From an uncultured Anaerococcus sp. (lineage in GTDB: Bacteria; Bacillota; Clostridia; Tissierellales; Peptoniphilaceae), in assembly GCA_902465755.1 (NCBI GenBank), contig CABQOK010000024.1, positions 1 to 11,167 on the forward strand: DNA of 11,167 nt. The letters are read 5' to 3'. Position 1 is the stretch's first letter; every line of letters begins with the position of its first letter. Positions 8,979 to 11,167 of the stretch are shown here, one piece after another. Under the pieces are notes generated by a model, which did no database searches, was not told the DNA's origin, and worked only from the letters and a program-made list of their open reading frames with translations. Position numbers and translations under genes: made by a program.

Positions 8979-10756
8979 GCTTCCACCTCCACTTTTGATC
9001 CCTCGCTTGGCTCATAGAAAACCAAAATCTTCGCATCGATTGCTTCTTTTAATTCATCCACATGGGAAATAAGTCCTATAAATTTATCCTCATAGGCGAG
9101 CTTTTCTATAGCTGAAATTGCATTTTCCAGATAATCCTTGGACAGACTTCCAAAGCCCTCATCTATAAAGAGAGTATCAATCCTTACTCCTCCATTTTCC
9201 ATACTGATCTCATCAGATAGACCGAGGGCTAGGGAAAGACTCGCTAGGAAGCTCTCACCCCCAGAAAGAGTAGATACCGGACGCATCTTTCCAGTATTGG
9301 CATCGAGGATTTCTATATCAAGACCTGTCTTTGATCTTTGATCTGTCGTATCGGACTTTCTTACCATGGAGAATTGATTGTCAGTCATAGCGAGAAGCCT
9401 CATATTGGCAAGCTTTAGTACCTTATCGAAATAATAGGTTAGGACGAAGGTCTCAAAGTCGATTTTCTCCCTGCCTTTCACCTTGCCGAAAGACCCATCC
9501 GCCACCTTGGAGAGTCTGGCAAGAGATTCATTTTCTTTCATATTCATCTCATAATCTTTTCTCAAAAGCTTAAGCCTAGCAATGACTTTGGTGAAATTAT
9601 CAAGTCTAGTGTGAATTTCTGACTTTTGATTCCTTATTATCTCTCTCTCATCTTCCTTTGACTTAATTTTCCCTCTTAATTTATCGAGGTCCCTTACTTC
9701 CATATCCTTGTATGAAGCAAAGTTCTCCTCGCTTATCATAAGTCTTTCCAAATTATTGAAAAATTCTTCCATTCCTTCTTTTTTACCAGCTAATCCAGAA
9801 TAATTTTCTAGAGCTTCCTTGTAAGAAGCGATATTATCAAAGTTTTCTTCTAGCTTTTTATCAAATTCTTCCTTGTACTTGTCTCTTCTTAGGTCAAGAT
9901 CTTTTATATTTTCCTTGATGTTTTCTATCTTTGTTTGAATTTCCTTAATCTTAAGCTCTGCATTTTGATAGTTCCTGTTAACTTCAGTAATATCCTTATC
10001 CAAGTCTAATATTTCTTTCTCTAGGATTTTTTTCTCATCTACTAGACTTTCTTTGGATAAGTCTTTCATCTTATCCTTTTGGCTTAGGTAAGCTATCTCA
10101 ATTTCTTTATTATCTTGAGCATCCCTTCTTAGCTCATCTTCTTTTTTCTTTTTTAATTCTAGGTCTTGGTAGATTTTATCGAGTTTTTTCTTAAAAGCAA
10201 TTCTCGCCTGATCTTTTTGCTTATAATTTTCCCTCAAAGATTTTATATTGTTCTCAATTTCTTCTTTCCTCTTATAATTTCCATCAAGGATATTCTCTAG
10301 CTCACTTATATTTTTATCAGAAACTACCTCTTTTCTTATTTTTTCAACTTGATTTTGTCGAAGTTTGATAGCTTCCCTACTACTTATAAGTTCCCTTCTT
10401 AACTTATCCAGGTCGTAGTCTTCTATCGGATGTTTCTCTATTTCCTCATCATGCTTACTTCCACATACTGGGCAAATCCCCTCTTCGTTTGTCCTATCGA
10501 TAAGCTTGTTGATTATAAGTAGATCTTCATTTTCCTTGGCCTTTAGCTCAGAGGATTCAAGCTTATCCTTTTCTTTGGATAGGGATAGGAGACTTTCTTC
10601 GTAGCCTTTTATCTCCTTTAGCTTTTTTAAGTCGTCCTCTTCTTTTCTGATGTTTTCATTAAGATTGGATAGATTCTTACTCTCAGACCTTCCCTTTTCA
10701 GCAATTTCAGCTAAAAGTTCGTTATTTAGATCAAATAGCTCTCGCTCTTTTGCCAA
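8975..10756 (-). CDS. sbcC: Nuclease SbcCD subunit C, zinc hook and C-terminal ATPase half (frameshifted from its 5' part)
   Basis: This is the distal part of SbcC, the SMC/Rad50-like ATPase that works with SbcD to cut hairpins and blocked DNA ends. Numbering from the TTG at 10756, a convenience start only, it shows the zinc hook C95-P-V-C98, where two SbcC coiled coils join through a shared zinc. A long Lys/Glu-rich coiled coil follows to about residue 415. Then comes the C-terminal ATPase lobe with signature LSGGESFLASLSLALGLSD (497-515), Walker B LFIDEGFG (D532, E533) and the H-loop ISHVDEL (H565). The frame stays open 26 codons upstream of the TTG to a TGA at 10835-10837, and the preceding coiled coil continues in another frame (10726-11167). 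This is therefore one gene broken by a one-base frame difference, not a gene starting here. The TGA stop overlaps the addB ATG. The family call is firm; whether the protein is made intact is uncertain. Confidence 0.88.
   Translation of the reverse strand: MAKERELFDLNNELLAEIAEKGRSESKNLSNLNENIRKEEDDLKKLKEIKGYEESLLSLSKEKDKLESSELKAKENEDLLIINKLIDRTNEEGICPVCGSKHDEEIEKHPIEDYDLDKLRRELISSREAIKLRQNQVEKIRKEVVSDKNISELENILDGNYKRKEEIENNIKSLRENYKQKDQARIAFKKKLDKIYQDLELKKKKEDELRRDAQDNKEIEIAYLSQKDKMKDLSKESLVDEKKILEKEILDLDKDITEVNRNYQNAELKIKEIQTKIENIKENIKDLDLRRDKYKEEFDKKLEENFDNIASYKEALENYSGLAGKKEGMEEFFNNLERLMISEENFASYKDMEVRDLDKLRGKIKSKEDEREIIRNQKSEIHTRLDNFTKVIARLKLLRKDYEMNMKENESLARLSKVADGSFGKVKGREKIDFETFVLTYYFDKVLKLANMRLLAMTDNQFSMVRKSDTTDQRSKTGLDIEILDANTGKMRPVSTLSGGESFLASLSLALGLSDEISMENGGVRIDTLFIDEGFGSLSKDYLENAISAIEKLAYEDKFIGLISHVDELKEAIDAKILVFYEPSEGSKVEVEA
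8985..8990 (-). promoter_or_regulatory. Ribosome binding site of addB inside the sbcC 3' end
   Basis: GGAGGT on the minus strand stands 6 bases before the addB ATG at 8978. It is encoded within the final Val-Glu-Val-Glu-Ala codons of sbcC. It supports that ATG as the start, and shows that addB can initiate on its own or by coupling across the ATGA overlap. Confidence 0.75.
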
Positions 10757-11167
10757 ATCTTTTCTAGAATTTCTCTTTCCTTTTGAGTTTGATCTAATAG
10801 CTTTGTCCTTTCTTCTATTGATTTGTAGGCTATTTCAGCTTCCTTAAACTTCTCCAATGAAAGGATAGTATTTTCTATATCTTCTGCTTTTCTTTTTAGC
10901 TTATCAAGCTTTAATCTATCCTCGGTAAGCTTTTCGTACTTTCCCCTTACTTCTTCTTTTGTTTTAAGAGCAGTTTTCTCATCTTTTTTCAAGATTTCGA
11001 GATTAGCATTGTTTTTATCGATATCTGTAAGAGCACCTTGGTAGTTTTTTTCAAAGATAGAAATATTATTTGCAAGCTCTGACTTTTCTATTAGATCTTT
11101 TAACTTTTTGTATTCTTCTTCTTTTTCACTTTCTTCTTTTAGGGCCTTTTCTATCTGTCTGTATTTT
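10726..11167 (-). CDS. sbcC: SbcC, N-terminal coiled-coil segment; 5' end beyond the window, frame ends early
   Basis: The minus-strand frame entering from the right edge is open from 11166 to a TAA at 10728-10726 and yields about 146 residues. They are dominated by Lys, Glu, Leu and Asp in heptad-like spacing (for example YRQIEKALKEES near the edge and LDQTQKEREILEK near the end), as expected for the ascending coiled coil of SbcC before its zinc hook. The Walker A head must lie outside the window. After EREILEK the frame turns to IWQKSESYLI and stops, while the frame one base back continues smoothly as DLAKERELFDLNNELL into the hook and C-terminal ATPase lobe. Taken literally, the product would lack the hook and Walker B and could not form an active ATPase. 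There is no independent sign that this is a separate gene; I read it as the upstream piece of the broken sbcC. Confidence 0.8.
   Translation of the reverse strand, partial: KYRQIEKALKEESEKEEEYKKLKDLIEKSELANNISIFEKNYQGALTDIDKNNANLEILKKDEKTALKTKEEVRGKYEKLTEDRLKLDKLKRKAEDIENTILSLEKFKEAEIAYKSIEERTKLLDQTQKEREILEKIWQKSESYLI
10728..10835 (-). other. sbcC: Frameshift zone in sbcC, probably at the AAAA run 10763-10760
   Basis: The two reading frames are both open only between the TGA of the downstream frame (10837-10835) and the TAA of the upstream frame (10728-10726), so the break must lie here. Restoring one A to the minus-strand run at 10763-10760 (GAAAAG becoming GAAAAAG) joins ...EREILEK directly to DLAKERELFD... 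with unbroken coiled-coil character. The site does not match a canonical X_XXY_YYZ slippery heptamer. That makes a homopolymer sequence error or a true one-base deletion more likely than programmed slippage. Confidence 0.8.

Noticed and set aside
10754..10756. TTG as the genuine start of a separate SMC-like gene
   Set aside because: There is no good ribosome site, the start falls in the middle of a coiled coil, and upstream coding of the same character continues in another frame. A split SbcC explains it better.
10755..10770. Programmed -1 ribosomal frameshifting in sbcC
   Set aside because: The zero-frame codons GAA AAG ATT do not form an X_XXY_YYZ heptamer and I see no strong stem or pseudoknot just downstream. 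sbcC is not known to use frameshifting.
9500..11167. Low-complexity TTCTT/CTTTT-rich plus strand suggesting a repeat region
   Set aside because: It is the complement of Lys/Glu-rich coiled-coil codons of SbcC, with no fixed repeat unit.

Overview
The window is a fully coding, AT-rich stretch of a Firmicute-type chromosome. AGA/AGG arginine, ATA isoleucine and AT-ending codons are heavily used, Shine-Dalgarno sites are strong (GGAGGT), and recombinational repair uses AddAB rather than RecBCD. My best guess is an anaerobic coccus of the Tissierellia type (Anaerococcus/Peptoniphilus-like). That rests on codon style and gene content only, so it is an inference. I see no RNA genes, mobile elements, CRISPR arrays or long repeats.

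Layout: (1) Positions 1-2190, plus strand: a calcineurin-like metallophosphoesterase with a complete metal-binding motif set and a long C-terminal region I cannot assign. Its reading frame is open to the left window edge, so the true start may lie outside. (2) Positions 2191-2254: a short convergent intergenic gap holding a hairpin terminator that can serve both strands. (3) Positions 2255-11167, minus strand: a compact operon read right to left as sbcC (5' end off-window), addB, addA. The junctions overlap by 4 and about 8 bases, and both downstream genes have a GGAGGT site inside the 3' end of the preceding gene.

How the genes work together: AddA and AddB form the helicase-nuclease that resects double-strand DNA ends for RecA loading. 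SbcC, with its partner nuclease SbcD (expected just outside the window but not seen), opens hairpin or protein-blocked DNA ends. The operon is therefore a DNA-end-processing unit. The metallophosphoesterase is convergent and has no evident link to it.

Two points deserve attention. sbcC as given carries a -1 type reading-frame break near an AAAA run just before the zinc hook; it is either a one-base sequence error or a real lesion. AddB aligns well with its family at the N-terminus but has lost the Walker A residues. Otherwise this is an ordinary housekeeping region, and I found no convincing previously undescribed system.
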